In this document: piece by piece, positions 34,424 through 42,618 of the stretch
Numbering within the stretch: the stretch's first letter is position 1
How the letters are laid out: each line of letters opens with the position of its first letter
DNA from: Thermoplasmata archaeon UBA61
Lineage (GTDB): Archaea; Thermoplasmatota; Thermoplasmata; Lutacidiplasmatales; UBA184
Length of the DNA: 64,000 nucleotides
Direction: 5' to 3'
Assembly: GCA_002503985.1 (NCBI GenBank)
Contig: DASW01000007.1
Span: 1-64,000, forward strand
The notes under the pieces: model-generated
Told to the model about the DNA's origin: nothing
The model's database searches: none
The model's input: only the letters and a program-made list of their open reading frames with translations
Program-made: the position numbers and the translations under genes

Positions 34424-35194
34424 TCAGTCAACCCGCCGCCCGGCAGCCAGGAATCCCGTGTGCCCGAGCATCTCGAAAGCGGGTCGGGTCCCTCCCTCGC
34501 CGACGTGCAGGCCGCGCTCGAGGAGCTCGACCGCCCGGACATCGTCGAACCCGAGGTCCCGCAGCGCACGGACCGTGCGTTCCAGCTGGTTGTAGGTCGG
34601 CGTGTAGGTCGCGACGTATCCTCCGGGCATGAGCGAGGACCGGGCCGAGGAGAGCACCGCCCACGGCTCGGGCAGGTCGAGCACGACGCTCGAAAGGTCC
34701 GTGGCATCCAGCCCGTCCGAGGCCACGTCCCGGAGGCGGAAGGAGACGCGCGCTTCGAGCCCCGCCCGTCGCACGTTCGCGCGGGCCGCTTCGAGGAAGT
34801 CCTCGCGGCGGTCGTAGGAGATCACGCGACCGAGCGGTCCCACGCCGTAGGCGAGCGCCACGGTCAACGCCCCGCTGCCGGCTCCGGCTTCGGCGACGGT
34901 AGCCCCCGGACCGACCCCGGCAAGGTAGAGGAGGTGGGCCGCGTCCTTCGCCGTGACGATCTGAGCGCCTCGGCGCAGCGAGCCCAGGAGGTCCGAGAGC
35001 GAGGGCCGGACCGCGCGATAGGCCGTCCCCAGCCACGTGATCCCGGTGCCGGGAGCCCGACCGATCAGCTCGGTGAGGTCGAGGACCCCCTCGTTGCCCA
35101 CCTTCTGGGGACCGCGGGCCAATCGAACGAGGAGCGCGGGAGCGCCGGCCCGCACGAGGGCCACCGTGTCCCCTTCGGTCCACGCCTCGCTCAT
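34424..35194 (-). CDS. trmI: tRNA (adenine-N1)-methyltransferase
   Basis: The 256-residue class I methyltransferase has an N-terminal beta-barrel region (EGDTVALVRAGAPALLVRLA), SAM motif AEAGAGSGALTVAL (101-114), Asp in SYDRREDF, and DLPEPWAVL (the DxPxPW motif specific to TrmI/Trm61). It makes m1A57/58 in tRNA. ATG 35194 is chosen; a TATA-like GTTATTACG lies about 35 bases upstream. Confidence 0.9.
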   Translation of the reverse strand: MSEAWTEGDTVALVRAGAPALLVRLARGPQKVGNEGVLDLTELIGRAPGTGITWLGTAYRAVRPSLSDLLGSLRRGAQIVTAKDAAHLLYLAGVGPGATVAEAGAGSGALTVALAYGVGPLGRVISYDRREDFLEAARANVRRAGLEARVSFRLRDVASDGLDATDLSSVVLDLPEPWAVLSSARSSLMPGGYVATYTPTYNQLERTVRALRDLGFDDVRAVELLERGLHVGEGGTRPAFEMLGHTGFLAAGRRVD

Positions 35195-35308
35195 CGGCTC
35201 TCCGCCCGCCACGGTGCGCTCCGCGTAATAACCCGGCGCTTGGGAGTCCGATGGCCCCCCCCTCCCCGCGAGAATCATCTTAAGGGGACGACCGCTCGGG
35301 CCGACGCC

Positions 35309-35755
35309 ATGGTCGTGTACGAAGACGAGGACCTCATCGCGGCGCCCCGGCACATCCTCTGGAGGCTCCTCAACGACCACCTCGACGATACGAAGATTCT
35401 GACCATCCACCCCCTCATCCAATCCCAGAAGACCGTGAGCCGCACGGACTCGGAGATCGTGGTCGACCGGGTCATCGACGTGCGGCGGAAGCCGCTCAAG
35501 TCGCGCTGGAAGATCACCCACCAGCCTCCCGAGCGGGCGCGCTGGGAGATCCTCGAGAGCGAGGGACCCTGGACCACGGGGAGCTACCTCGACGTCCGCT
35601 ACGAGGACGTTCCCGGGGGGACGCACCTCCACGCCCGGGGGGACCTTTCGATCCGCGTCCTGCCGTTCTTCCTTTCGCAGAAGCGAACGGTCGCACGGGT
35701 CCTGAACGACGTCAATACCGAGGACCTATCGTTCATCCATCGCTATCGCTTTTAG
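35309..35755 (+). CDS. SRPBCC-fold protein
   Basis: The 148-residue product has the helix-grip pattern: EDEDLIAAPRHILWRLLNDH, DSEIVVDRVIDVR, WKITHQPPERARWEI, GSYLDVRYEDVPGG and a long C-terminal helix. This is the START/polyketide-cyclase-like superfamily, which binds hydrophobic ligands. Ligand unknown. It is the last chromosomal gene before the integrated element. Confidence 0.75.
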   Translation: MVVYEDEDLIAAPRHILWRLLNDHLDDTKILTIHPLIQSQKTVSRTDSEIVVDRVIDVRRKPLKSRWKITHQPPERARWEILESEGPWTTGSYLDVRYEDVPGGTHLHARGDLSIRVLPFFLSQKRTVARVLNDVNTEDLSFIHRYRF

Positions 35756-35772
35756 TGGCGTCCGCGAGGGGC

Positions 35773-35784
35773 GGCTTTAGATAG
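35773..35784 (+). promoter_or_regulatory. Former tRNA-Gly promoter, now at the element's left end
   Basis: GGCTTTAGATAG contains a TATA starting 33 bases before the tRNA 5' fragment at 35808, the normal archaeal tRNA promoter spacing. After integration it reads into the element's first gene. Confidence 0.55.
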
Positions 35785-35807
35785 AACGAGCGATGGCCCC
35801 GGACGCT

Positions 35808-35827
35808 GCGGGCATAGTGTAGTCTGG
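35808..35827 (+). repeat. attL: 20-base fragment of tRNA-Gly 5' end
   Basis: Identical to tRNA-Gly bases 1-20 (60603-60622); identity stops at the next base (A here, T in the tRNA). The crossover lies within this 20-base core. Confidence 0.9.
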
Positions 35828-35846
35828 ACGCCTATATCAACGTCCA
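35825..35846. repeat. Inverted repeat at the element's left end
   Basis: TGGACG and CGTCCA flank a 10-base A+T-richer spacer, starting at the attL core edge. A second dyad, ATGGGC/GCCCAT, is at 35881-35898. These may be integrase or host-factor sites. Confidence 0.4.
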
Positions 35847-35925
35847 TACACGCTAAGATCGTCTTCTTCGTTCACTTTTCATGGGCGAAGCAGCCCATTC
35901 AGCCTGAAGCCGCGCTGGCATCGGC

Positions 35926-38900
35926 GTGGACGTCAGGTCGGTCCATCGCGAGCTGCTGCTGCCGGCGCCTACCAAGGACCCACCGCAAATCACACCTCTC
36001 GTCTGGAGCACATCCGACCCGTTCTGGCTCGAAATCCACCGAGAGAAGGCAGGGCGAGTTCGTTACGCGCTCGGCTCCGTCGGCGCGCTCGAGCTCGACG
36101 CGATGCTCTCGTATCTCGAGAGCGCTCGTCCACGCCTCGCTCGAGGCGGCCATATCGACTGCCTCGCTGAGACACTCATTCCGGACGGCCTCTACGCGCG
36201 AGCCGTCCCCACGCTCAAACACCACCACCTTCCCATCGTGATCCATCCCAAGCTCGACCCGGCAGACCACCTCCTCCGGGTTCTCGCATCCCGAGCACTC
36301 CGTGACCACGACGTAGTCCTCCAACTCCTCTCCCAGAGCGCCGGAGGCTGGGAGTCGAGGTTCTTCTCCCCGCTCTTCGAGACGGTCGCCCAGCGCCAGC
36401 ACCACATCGTCCGTGCGGCCATGAACGCCCGTCGCTCTCTGCCCGCCTATCACGTCGAGCTGCGCACCCGTATCGTCGGACCCCACTCCGAAGACGCGCT
36501 CGCCGCGATAGGAGTCTGGTTGTCCAGCTGGACCACCACCGGCGGAGCGGCTTGGAGACGGTGGAAGGTAATCCCGCCGAAGAAGGAATGGGCGTTCCAG
36601 GCGGCCATGGCGGATCACTGTCTGCGCAGGTTCGCCTCGAAGCGTGCCCGCAGAGATGTCTCGGGAACAGAGCTCAGCAGTCTGCTCAGCATACCATGGG
36701 CAACCCATCACCCCGAGTGTTCATACTCAGGCGCTCCGTCGGGGACGCCCCCACCTGAGTTGGTCATCCCTCCGACACTCACCCGGGATCCGTCTTCCGA
36801 GTCCCGGCTGGTGGTGGGGCTCAGCGGTCTTCACCGAGTCGCGCTGCCTCGTGCTTGGAACCACATGACCGTTCTCGGACGAACCCAATCCGGGAAGTCC
36901 ACACTCGCGCAGAGCCTATCGCTCCAAATCCTGAGGAAACAACCGGGATCGACCGTCGTCGTCATCGAGCCCACGGGAACACTCGTGGAGGGGATTGTGT
37001 CACGCCTTCCACGGGAGATCGCTTCCGAGACGGTCGATATCGACCCGGCCCACGCCACCTTCCAGCACGGTGACATGATGATGGTCTCGGTCCCCCTCTC
37101 GCTGCTTCTGCCTCCAGAGCGGGCGAACGAGGTACCTTCGGCCCGCGATCGCTGGTCGGAAGCACTCGCCGGCGACCTCCTAGCCGCGATCCGGAGCGCC
37201 TGGGGCGAGGAGAGCGTCGGCGGTCGGGCCGAGTTCGTCTTGCGTGCTCTGGTGCAAGGCCTCGCGCTGACACCCGGCTCGAACTTGGTCGACGCCTACC
37301 ACATTCTCACTTCGAAGCCCGCCCTCCAACGGTTTGTCAAGTCCGCTCCCCCCGGGCCGCTGCGCGACTTCCTCGAGCATCACCTGCCTCGTCTCGACTA
37401 CAATTTCACGATGTCATCGCTCGACAAGGTCGGCAAGGTCGCGACCAACCCCCTACTCCGGGTCGCGCTTTGTCAGCGAAACCGCTCAGTGACCTTCGAC
37501 CGGCTGCTTGGGCACCGACTCCTCCTGCTGAATCTCTCCAAGGCTGCCCTGGGAGCAGACGGCGCGAACTTCCTCGGGGCGATCTACCTCACCCAGCTCT
37601 GGGCCGCCGTTCAGCGGAGCGGCCGAGCAGACCGCCCGGTCTACCTGGTCTTGGACGAGGTCCACAACTACGCCGTCCCCGCGCTCGCGGACATGTTGAG
37701 CGAGGGGGCGAAGTTCGGGCTGCACGTCGTGGCCATCACCCAGTACCTCCACCGCGTGCCACCGAGGGTTCGGGCGGCTTTGCTCGGGAACGTCGACAGC
37801 TGGCTCCTCTTCTCACTGGGGACAGAAGACATGGTCGACGCCTGGAAGATCGTCAACGGAGAGAGTCATGGCTGGCTCCCTCAGGACCTCGTGGACGGCC
37901 TCCGGCCGCACGAGGTCGCGATGTCGGTGTCGGGCGACCTTCTGAAGCTCGGGACAAGACCCAGCCCTCCCGCGCACCCTCAGGCGAACGTCCTGAGGGA
38001 AGTCGTGACGGCGAGCTCGCGAAGATATGCCCAACCGGAGGACTCGGAAGCGTCGCCCTGGCTCGTAGGACAGGAGACTGTCGAGGGGCTACTCAAGGGC
38101 CTCTCCACACAGCCCATGATCCGCGAGGAGCTGGCAACAGACACGGCCCTTTCGGGGAGTCGGCTCGATGGTGCGATCGCGTGGTGCGTGGCTGCGAGAG
38201 ACGTCGAAAGAGACGCGGCCGACGGAAAGTTTCGCCTGACTTCTCGTGGTAGGTTCCACCTGAAGGCGCTTGAGGCCCGCAGGAACGAGGGGGAGGGCCA
38301 TTGCGCAATCCTCGCAGACGCGGCAACTATCCTCGATGCGCTTGGCATTCCGGTTCGGATAGTTCCGCAATCAGGCGGATACCTGCTTCCGGATGCGGAG
38401 TTCGAGTGGCGGGGGCGCACCTACAGTGTTGAAATCGAATGCACCACGTTGACCTCGCGATTCGACCAGGTCGTCCGCAACATCCGGAAAGCTTTCTCGC
38501 TCCATCGGAGATGTCTCGTGGTCGTGGAAGACCGCGAGAGTGCGCAGCTCTTCGCGAGAATGCTAGAGAAGGGTATCCCCGAGGCCGAGCTTTGGGGCGA
38601 CCTCGGCCTGGCATGGTCGGTCGGCATCGCGTCGATGATCCCGTACGTCGGCGGTCGGCGTAAGCCATGGGGGTTCCTGACAGGTGAGGTCGACGAGGAG
38701 GACGAACCGGCGACCGCAGGCGCGGACGAGGAGACCCTGAGAACCAAGGCGATTGTGTCTGCCGCGGATGACCCCTTGGCCACTGATCTCACCCGCGTGT
38801 ACGAGTGCGCCGAACGACTCCGCGCCACCGGAAGCATCGAGGTTACCGCCACCGACTTCAAGGAATTGACCGAGTCTGACAACGGGAACTCGCTGAGCCT

Positions 38901-39078
38901 CCGACGATTGGGAATGGCGCTGAGTTCGCTAGGAGTCCGGAGCCAGCGTGTAATGCGCGATGGAGTTCAGGTCCGGGTGTATGACCTGCGGACGCTTCTC
39001 CAAGGCGCCGGGCCGCGGCGCGCATATCCGGGGGACCCCGCGGGCCGGGACCCCAAGGACGCTTCGGGGGAAACGTAG
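35926..39078 (+). CDS. TraG/HerA-type DNA-pump ATPase fused to a nuclease-like domain
   Basis: This 1050-residue product starts at GTG 35926. Residues 1-300 are unrecognised. Walker A is LGRTQSGKST (about 317-326) and Walker B VYLVLDEVHNY (about 572-582), followed by LADMLSEGAKFGLHVVAITQ, the layout of VirD4/TraG coupling proteins and HerA ATPases. Next is a winged-helix-like region, then about residue 820 YLLPDAEFEWRGRTYSVEIE, a PD-(D/E)xK-like nuclease pattern with Glu in the last position. Roles could be conjugative DNA transfer or DNA-targeting defence; the fusion leaves both open. Domain calls are by motif only. Confidence 0.72.
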   Translation: MDVRSVHRELLLPAPTKDPPQITPLVWSTSDPFWLEIHREKAGRVRYALGSVGALELDAMLSYLESARPRLARGGHIDCLAETLIPDGLYARAVPTLKHHHLPIVIHPKLDPADHLLRVLASRALRDHDVVLQLLSQSAGGWESRFFSPLFETVAQRQHHIVRAAMNARRSLPAYHVELRTRIVGPHSEDALAAIGVWLSSWTTTGGAAWRRWKVIPPKKEWAFQAAMADHCLRRFASKRARRDVSGTELSSLLSIPWATHHPECSYSGAPSGTPPPELVIPPTLTRDPSSESRLVVGLSGLHRVALPRAWNHMTVLGRTQSGKSTLAQSLSLQILRKQPGSTVVVIEPTGTLVEGIVSRLPREIASETVDIDPAHATFQHGDMMMVSVPLSLLLPPERANEVPSARDRWSEALAGDLLAAIRSAWGEESVGGRAEFVLRALVQGLALTPGSNLVDAYHILTSKPALQRFVKSAPPGPLRDFLEHHLPRLDYNFTMSSLDKVGKVATNPLLRVALCQRNRSVTFDRLLGHRLLLLNLSKAALGADGANFLGAIYLTQLWAAVQRSGRADRPVYLVLDEVHNYAVPALADMLSEGAKFGLHVVAITQYLHRVPPRVRAALLGNVDSWLLFSLGTEDMVDAWKIVNGESHGWLPQDLVDGLRPHEVAMSVSGDLLKLGTRPSPPAHPQANVLREVVTASSRRYAQPEDSEASPWLVGQETVEGLLKGLSTQPMIREELATDTALSGSRLDGAIAWCVAARDVERDAADGKFRLTSRGRFHLKALEARRNEGEGHCAILADAATILDALGIPVRIVPQSGGYLLPDAEFEWRGRTYSVEIECTTLTSRFDQVVRNIRKAFSLHRRCLVVVEDRESAQLFARMLEKGIPEAELWGDLGLAWSVGIASMIPYVGGRRKPWGFLTGEVDEEDEPATAGADEETLRTKAIVSAADDPLATDLTRVYECAERLRATGSIEVTATDFKELTESDNGNSLSLRRLGMALSSLGVRSQRVMRDGVQVRVYDLRTLLQGAGPRRAYPGDPAGRDPKDASGET

Positions 39079-39124
39079 TCGCAGAAGCGACAACGACGGC
39101 CAGCGTGGATTAGTCGAATCAGTG

Positions 39125-39151
39125 CTTGCCGACCTTGCCAACCTTGCCGAC
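39125..39151 (+). repeat. Three tandem 9-bp iterons
   Basis: CTTGCCGAC, CTTGCCAAC, CTTGCCGAC lie head to tail. An exact inverted copy (GTCGGCAAG) is at 39212-39220, next to the palindrome GCCGACGTCGGC (39206-39217). GGGGTCAGCA occurs at 39171-39180 and 39185-39194. Confidence 0.7.
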
Positions 39152-39294
39152 CTATTCTAAAGAGTAGACGGGGGTCAGCAAAGAGGGGTCAGCACAGAGA
39201 GTTGAGCCGACGTCGGCAAGGTATCGCGGGGGTCGGAAAAGCTGTCGCAGAATGAGCGAAGCACTCAACAGATTAGGTCTACGCATCAGCACCG

Positions 39295-39337
39295 CGCGGG
39301 TGGGGCCCACGAGCGAAGCGAGTTGGTGGGACCCGCG
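39295..39337 (+). repeat. Hairpin repeat, left of the membrane-protein gene
   Basis: CGCGGGT pairs with ACCCGCG and, inside, CCCAC with GTGGG, around a GAGCGAAGCGAG loop. Bases 39310-39337 match 39960-39987 at 22 of 28 positions in direct orientation. Confidence 0.6.
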
Positions 39338-39344
39338 TTAGACG

Positions 39345-39902
39345 TCACGTGGGGCGGGCTGGAGAGTTCGAATCGTGGACTCCCGGATCGGGAAGAGTGA
39401 CGCGCCTCCGTGCCATCGCGAGCATCGAGCTCGCGACGGCCAGGAACGCGATTCCGAAGAACCACGATAGGAAGACGATATCGAACAATTGACCTGACGT
39501 CAGGAACTCGAGGGGAACCGGGACGGAAACGCTGCACGAGAGTCCGGGCGCGCATGTTGCCCGAACCCCGAGGAACCAGAACACCCAAAGGAACGAACCC
39601 AAGTATAGGAGAATCGCGGAAGCGGCCGCGAAAAATCGCCCCGAACTTCGTCCGAACCTCAATCGGTCAGGTTCGAGAACTCTTCGAGTGCGTCTGTACT
39701 GCAGAAGGAGAATGAGGTAAGTCACAACCCACAAGATCCACAGGACGGCGAACAATCCGAGGAGCTGGAAGATGGAGGCGGAGTCCCCCAGGGTAATTCC
39801 CACAATGAGGAAGAAAGCAAATCCACCCATGACGAGCGAGAACGGAATCCATGTAGGAATTGGGAACGGTGGTCGACTGACGACCCGATCCGACACTCTC
39901 AT
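39345..39902 (-). CDS. Four-helix membrane protein
   Basis: From ATG 39902 the product has 185 residues with about four transmembrane helices, a cysteine-containing outer loop (ATCAPGLSCS) and short charged ends. A minus-strand TATA-like CCTTATCC is about 35 bases upstream. Two similar hairpin repeats flank the gene, as if it were a separate cassette. No family recognised. Confidence 0.62.
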   Translation of the reverse strand: MRVSDRVVSRPPFPIPTWIPFSLVMGGFAFFLIVGITLGDSASIFQLLGLFAVLWILWVVTYLILLLQYRRTRRVLEPDRLRFGRSSGRFFAAASAILLYLGSFLWVFWFLGVRATCAPGLSCSVSVPVPLEFLTSGQLFDIVFLSWFFGIAFLAVASSMLAMARRRVTLPDPGVHDSNSPARPT

Positions 39903-39959
39903 GGCCGGCCGACCGGAACAGGTCATCACTGCGGATAAGGAATCGGCGGGGGGGACCCG

Positions 39960-39987
39960 CGAGCGGAGCGAGCGGGGAGGACCCGCA
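39960..39987 (+). repeat. Hairpin-loop repeat, right of the membrane-protein gene
   Basis: CGAGCGGAGCGAG followed by ACCCGC matches the left copy at 39310-39337 (six mismatches in 28), in the same orientation. Confidence 0.55.
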
Positions 39988-40055
39988 AGGGTCCGACACG
40001 TACCCCACTTGCCCTTCCATCGTCGTTTTGAGCGCGAGTGGCTTAGTCCGGGAAA

Positions 40056-40529
40056 ATGAACGCGGGTCCCGGTCCCATCGCTGATCCGATTCCGCGGTGG
40101 AACGCGCGCCCAAGGCTGCCCGCCGGTCAGCCGGGAGAGCTCGACTTCGGCCAGTGGCACAAGGACACGTTGTCCAGCGATTCCTATTGTATGGACGTGG
40201 ACAAGATCGAGTATCGGATCGACGCGAATGGGGAGTTGCGAGTCGTGGGGATCTACGAGCTGATTCGATGGAGCTGGCGCCACGACCTGGACGACATCCC
40301 CCAGCGATTGGCGCCGTACGAGGGCAAGCTGGCGCTGCTGCGGCGGATCAGCGCATCGATTGCCGCGGGACAGGGCACATCCTTCCCGACGTTCTTCGTC
40401 TGGCACCGGCCCGACCTGTCCGAGTTCGTGGTCTGTCGATTGGAGGACTGGACCGGGGGTTCATGGATGGCGCTCGGTCTGGGGTGCCACGCGTTCGCCG
40501 ACCTGATCAAGGGTCTCCCTGGGTGGTAG
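40056..40529 (+). CDS. Uncharacterised 157-residue protein
   Basis: ATG 40056 opens a frame encoding YCMDVDKIEYRIDANGELRV, then VVGIYELIRWSW and a C-terminal FVVCRLEDWTGGSWMALG. The alternating charged/hydrophobic strands suggest a small alpha/beta domain. The acidic DxD...E pattern is loosely nuclease-like, but that is weak. It stands alone between minus-strand genes. Confidence 0.6.
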   Translation: MNAGPGPIADPIPRWNARPRLPAGQPGELDFGQWHKDTLSSDSYCMDVDKIEYRIDANGELRVVGIYELIRWSWRHDLDDIPQRLAPYEGKLALLRRISASIAAGQGTSFPTFFVWHRPDLSEFVVCRLEDWTGGSWMALGLGCHAFADLIKGLPGW

Positions 40530-40585
40530 GACGACCCGGGCTCCGAAGGCCCTCGGCCCAACTTACCCCTGAAAACTCCGAGGAT

Positions 40586-40760
40586 TCACGGCGCCTGCTG
40601 ACCTCCTGAGGGAACCCCCTCCCGGAACATCGCCTCCGTGATCGCGAACTGCGCGTAGAATCGCACCGCCTTGCGCCAGTAGCGCGGGAGAGTCTCGGCC
40701 CGACCCTTGGTCGTCGCGACCGCCGCGGGGCGGGCCGCTCGCGCGGGCGTGCGCCTTGTT
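40586..40760 (-). pseudogene. Duplicated C-terminal fragment of the neighbouring 179-residue gene
   Basis: The minus-strand frame ends with YWRKAVRFYAQFAITEAMFREG, which aligns with RDWMRAARFYAGFGLTEALFREG at the end of the gene at 41351-41890. The upstream Ala/Arg-rich segment also aligns. There is no credible separate start: the frame runs back into the C-terminus of the membrane gene between them. It looks like a leftover of a tandem duplication. Confidence 0.55.
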
Positions 40761-41354
40761 TCAGCGAGGCGTCCGAACGCGGTAGACCACCGACGGCAAC
40801 GATCCGCGCCACGAGGAGCCCTGCGAACGAGTCGGTTCTGTTCCGGCTCGCCTGGCAGCGTCGAGTATCGCATGGAACGCGTCTGGGGTTAGGCTCGCCC
40901 ACGTCGTGAGGCCGGACATCACTCTGTAGGCCAGGGTCGAGTCCGGCTTGCGCACCGCAAGCGCATCAGACAAGTCCTCGAGGGTAAGGCGAACGCGGCC
41001 GCCCGCAAGATTGATGACACGACGTCGCCCGCGCGGGTACGAGAATTCGAGGTGGGCTCCGTCGACGCGCAAACTCGTCGCGACCGGTCCCATCACGAAG
41101 ATTGCCCCCCACAGCCCGAACGCGACAAGGGGCCATACCAGGCAGACCGCGAGTAGAGCAATGCCGTCCGTGGTGGGATTCCACGCCTGACCGGATACGA
41201 ACCCCACCAGCTTGAGAGCCAGAGGAATCGTGAATGCAAACAAGAGCACGACGATAGCCAGCACGAGGAGCCTGCCGGGAAGCTGAGCCTTGTTCCACGC
41301 GATGGCTTGAGTGCTGAGGTCGAAGTTGGCCGCCGTCTCCTCAGTTCCGGTCAT
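40761..41354 (-). CDS. Membrane protein with PH-like soluble domain
   Basis: The 197-residue product has two transmembrane helices (about 28-50 and 65-88). A beta-rich cytoplasmic region follows (SLRVDGAHLEFSYPRGRRRV, then VRLTLEDLSDALAV) that looks like a small PH/bPH-type fold, then a helix. ATG 41354 overlaps the previous stop by ATGA. Function unknown; coupled to the 179-residue protein. Confidence 0.6.
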   Translation of the reverse strand: MTGTEETAANFDLSTQAIAWNKAQLPGRLLVLAIVVLLFAFTIPLALKLVGFVSGQAWNPTTDGIALLAVCLVWPLVAFGLWGAIFVMGPVATSLRVDGAHLEFSYPRGRRRVINLAGGRVRLTLEDLSDALAVRKPDSTLAYRVMSGLTTWASLTPDAFHAILDAARRAGTEPTRSQGSSWRGSLPSVVYRVRTPR

Positions 41355-41890
41355 TCTTCAGAATGCGATGGCTCCGTACCGCCCGACCGCGACTGGTCCA
41401 GAGGGTTATCAGCCCCGTCTCCGGAACCATCACGGGCGCCCTCGCGAAAGAGCGCTTCCGTTAGGCCGAACCCCGCATAGAAACGGGCGGCCCTCATCCA
41501 GTCCCGCTGGAGGACCTCCGCCGCACCCGGTGTAGCCGAAATCGCCGCCCGGGCCGCTTTCACGCGCCCACGCAGGTCGCGCAGCCTCCTCTCCGTGTCT
41601 CGCTCGTCCGCCTCCCGCGAGTCGTCCGGGAGGCCGCTCGTGATCTCAAGGAGGGTAAACTGCCGCGCGGGGGTCACGACCTCCTCCGCGTCCTCCTCCG
41701 GGCCGCCGAACGCGACCCGCGACTCGAACCGCGTCCGCGAGTAGTCGCCGAAGCGCGGGCCGGGGAACCGGCGGACGATGGGGCCAGAGGCCCGTCCCAC
41801 CTGGGAACTCGCGTCAGGCCCGCGAATCGCCGGCAGGTCAGGGAACGGGTTCGCGGCGTTGGAGGCGCGCAAGGCGCTCATCGCGGTCAT
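41351..41890 (-). CDS. Uncharacterised 179-residue protein
   Basis: ATG 41890 opens with a disordered, Pro/Ser-rich N-terminal part. A charged coiled-coil-like helix follows (DERDTERRLRDLRGRVKAAR) and then the short conserved tail motif RFYAGFGLTEALFREG, repeated in the fragment downstream. It forms a two-gene unit with the membrane protein. No family recognised. Confidence 0.55.
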   Translation of the reverse strand: MTAMSALRASNAANPFPDLPAIRGPDASSQVGRASGPIVRRFPGPRFGDYSRTRFESRVAFGGPEEDAEEVVTPARQFTLLEITSGLPDDSREADERDTERRLRDLRGRVKAARAAISATPGAAEVLQRDWMRAARFYAGFGLTEALFREGARDGSGDGADNPLDQSRSGGTEPSHSEE

Positions 41891-41989
41891 CGACACGGAG
41901 TGAGCGCGGAGGCACGCCGAGCGCCGAAGTGAGGCGCGAGGCGGGCCGTGTCGCGATAATGCTCGCGCGGGCGGCAGCGGCCGCGCGGG

Positions 41990-41997
41990 CTTTATCT
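41990..41997 (+). promoter_or_regulatory. TATA-like box of the DUF488 cassette
   Basis: CTTTATCT starts 24 bases before ATG 42014, slightly close, but it is the only candidate for this three-gene unit. Confidence 0.45.
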
Positions 41998-42013
41998 GCG
42001 ACCCGCGCGGTCG

Positions 42014-42148
42014 ATGACTGACCGCGATGAGCGCGAGGGCCGCCGCGATGGCCCGTTCTTCGGGTACAACGCGCGATTCCGGCTCACGTCTCATCCGTAC
42101 GACGGATTTATGAACGCCGCGGCAGACCACGTAATGAGAACCGCATGA
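42014..42148 (+). CDS. 44-residue leader ORF of the DUF488 cassette
   Basis: ATG 42014 encodes a short polar peptide (MTDRDEREGRRDGPFFGYNA...DHVMRTA). Its TGA overlaps the DUF488 ATG (ATGA at 42145-42148), as in translationally coupled archaeal genes. It may be a real small protein or a leader controlling the next gene. No homology recognised. Confidence 0.45.
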   Translation: MTDRDEREGRRDGPFFGYNARFRLTSHPYDGFMNAAADHVMRTA

Positions 42149-42603
42149 CGGGAGCAACCTTGGTCCCCGGTGCGTCTTCCGATTGTTATACGATGGGGTA
42201 CGAGGGATTGGGGATCGGGGAGTTCATCGACCGGCTATCGGCAGTTGGCGTTGAACAGGTCATCGATGTACGGGAGCGCGCCCAAAGTCGAAAGCCCGGG
42301 TTCTCCGGACGCCCGCTGGAAGCGGGTCTCCGGGAAGAGGGAATCGGTTACCGTCACATCCCCGAATTGGGTTCACCCTCCGCTGTTCGAGCGGAATACC
42401 GGCGAACCGGGGACTTCGAAACATTCCGGAGGGAGTACGAACGCTACCTCAAGTCGAGGGAGTTATTCCTCGTCCTCCTTACGGAGCTGATCGCGCTTCG
42501 AACAACGGCATTGCTCTGCTTCGAACGCGATTCCGATGCGTGCCATCGCAGCCTAATCTGCCGGAAACTTGAACGGCGAGGTTTTTCGTTCAGTCACCTC
42601 TGA
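42145..42603 (+). CDS. DUF488 family protein
   Basis: The 152-residue product has the family hallmarks YTMGYEG, IDVRERAQSRKPGFS, YRHIPELGSP and the terminal LLCFERDSDACHR, containing conserved Cys and His. DUF488 proteins are found in mobile and defence-linked cassettes; their activity is unproven. A companion gene follows 15 bases later. Confidence 0.85.
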   Translation: MTGATLVPGASSDCYTMGYEGLGIGEFIDRLSAVGVEQVIDVRERAQSRKPGFSGRPLEAGLREEGIGYRHIPELGSPSAVRAEYRRTGDFETFRREYERYLKSRELFLVLLTELIALRTTALLCFERDSDACHRSLICRKLERRGFSFSHL

Positions 42604-42618
42604 CCCTATGGGCCAGAG

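Larger units (their letters stand above)
39079..39344. other. Repeat-rich intergenic region, candidate origin
   Basis: No gene is supported. The region contains iteron-like 9-mers, repeated GGGGTCAGCA, a 12-bp palindrome and a strong hairpin, listed separately. Confidence 0.5.

Noticed and set aside
39125..39194. Possible CRISPR array
   Set aside because: The repeats are 9-10 bases, in tandem without spacers; no cas genes occur in the window, despite the CARF-like protein.
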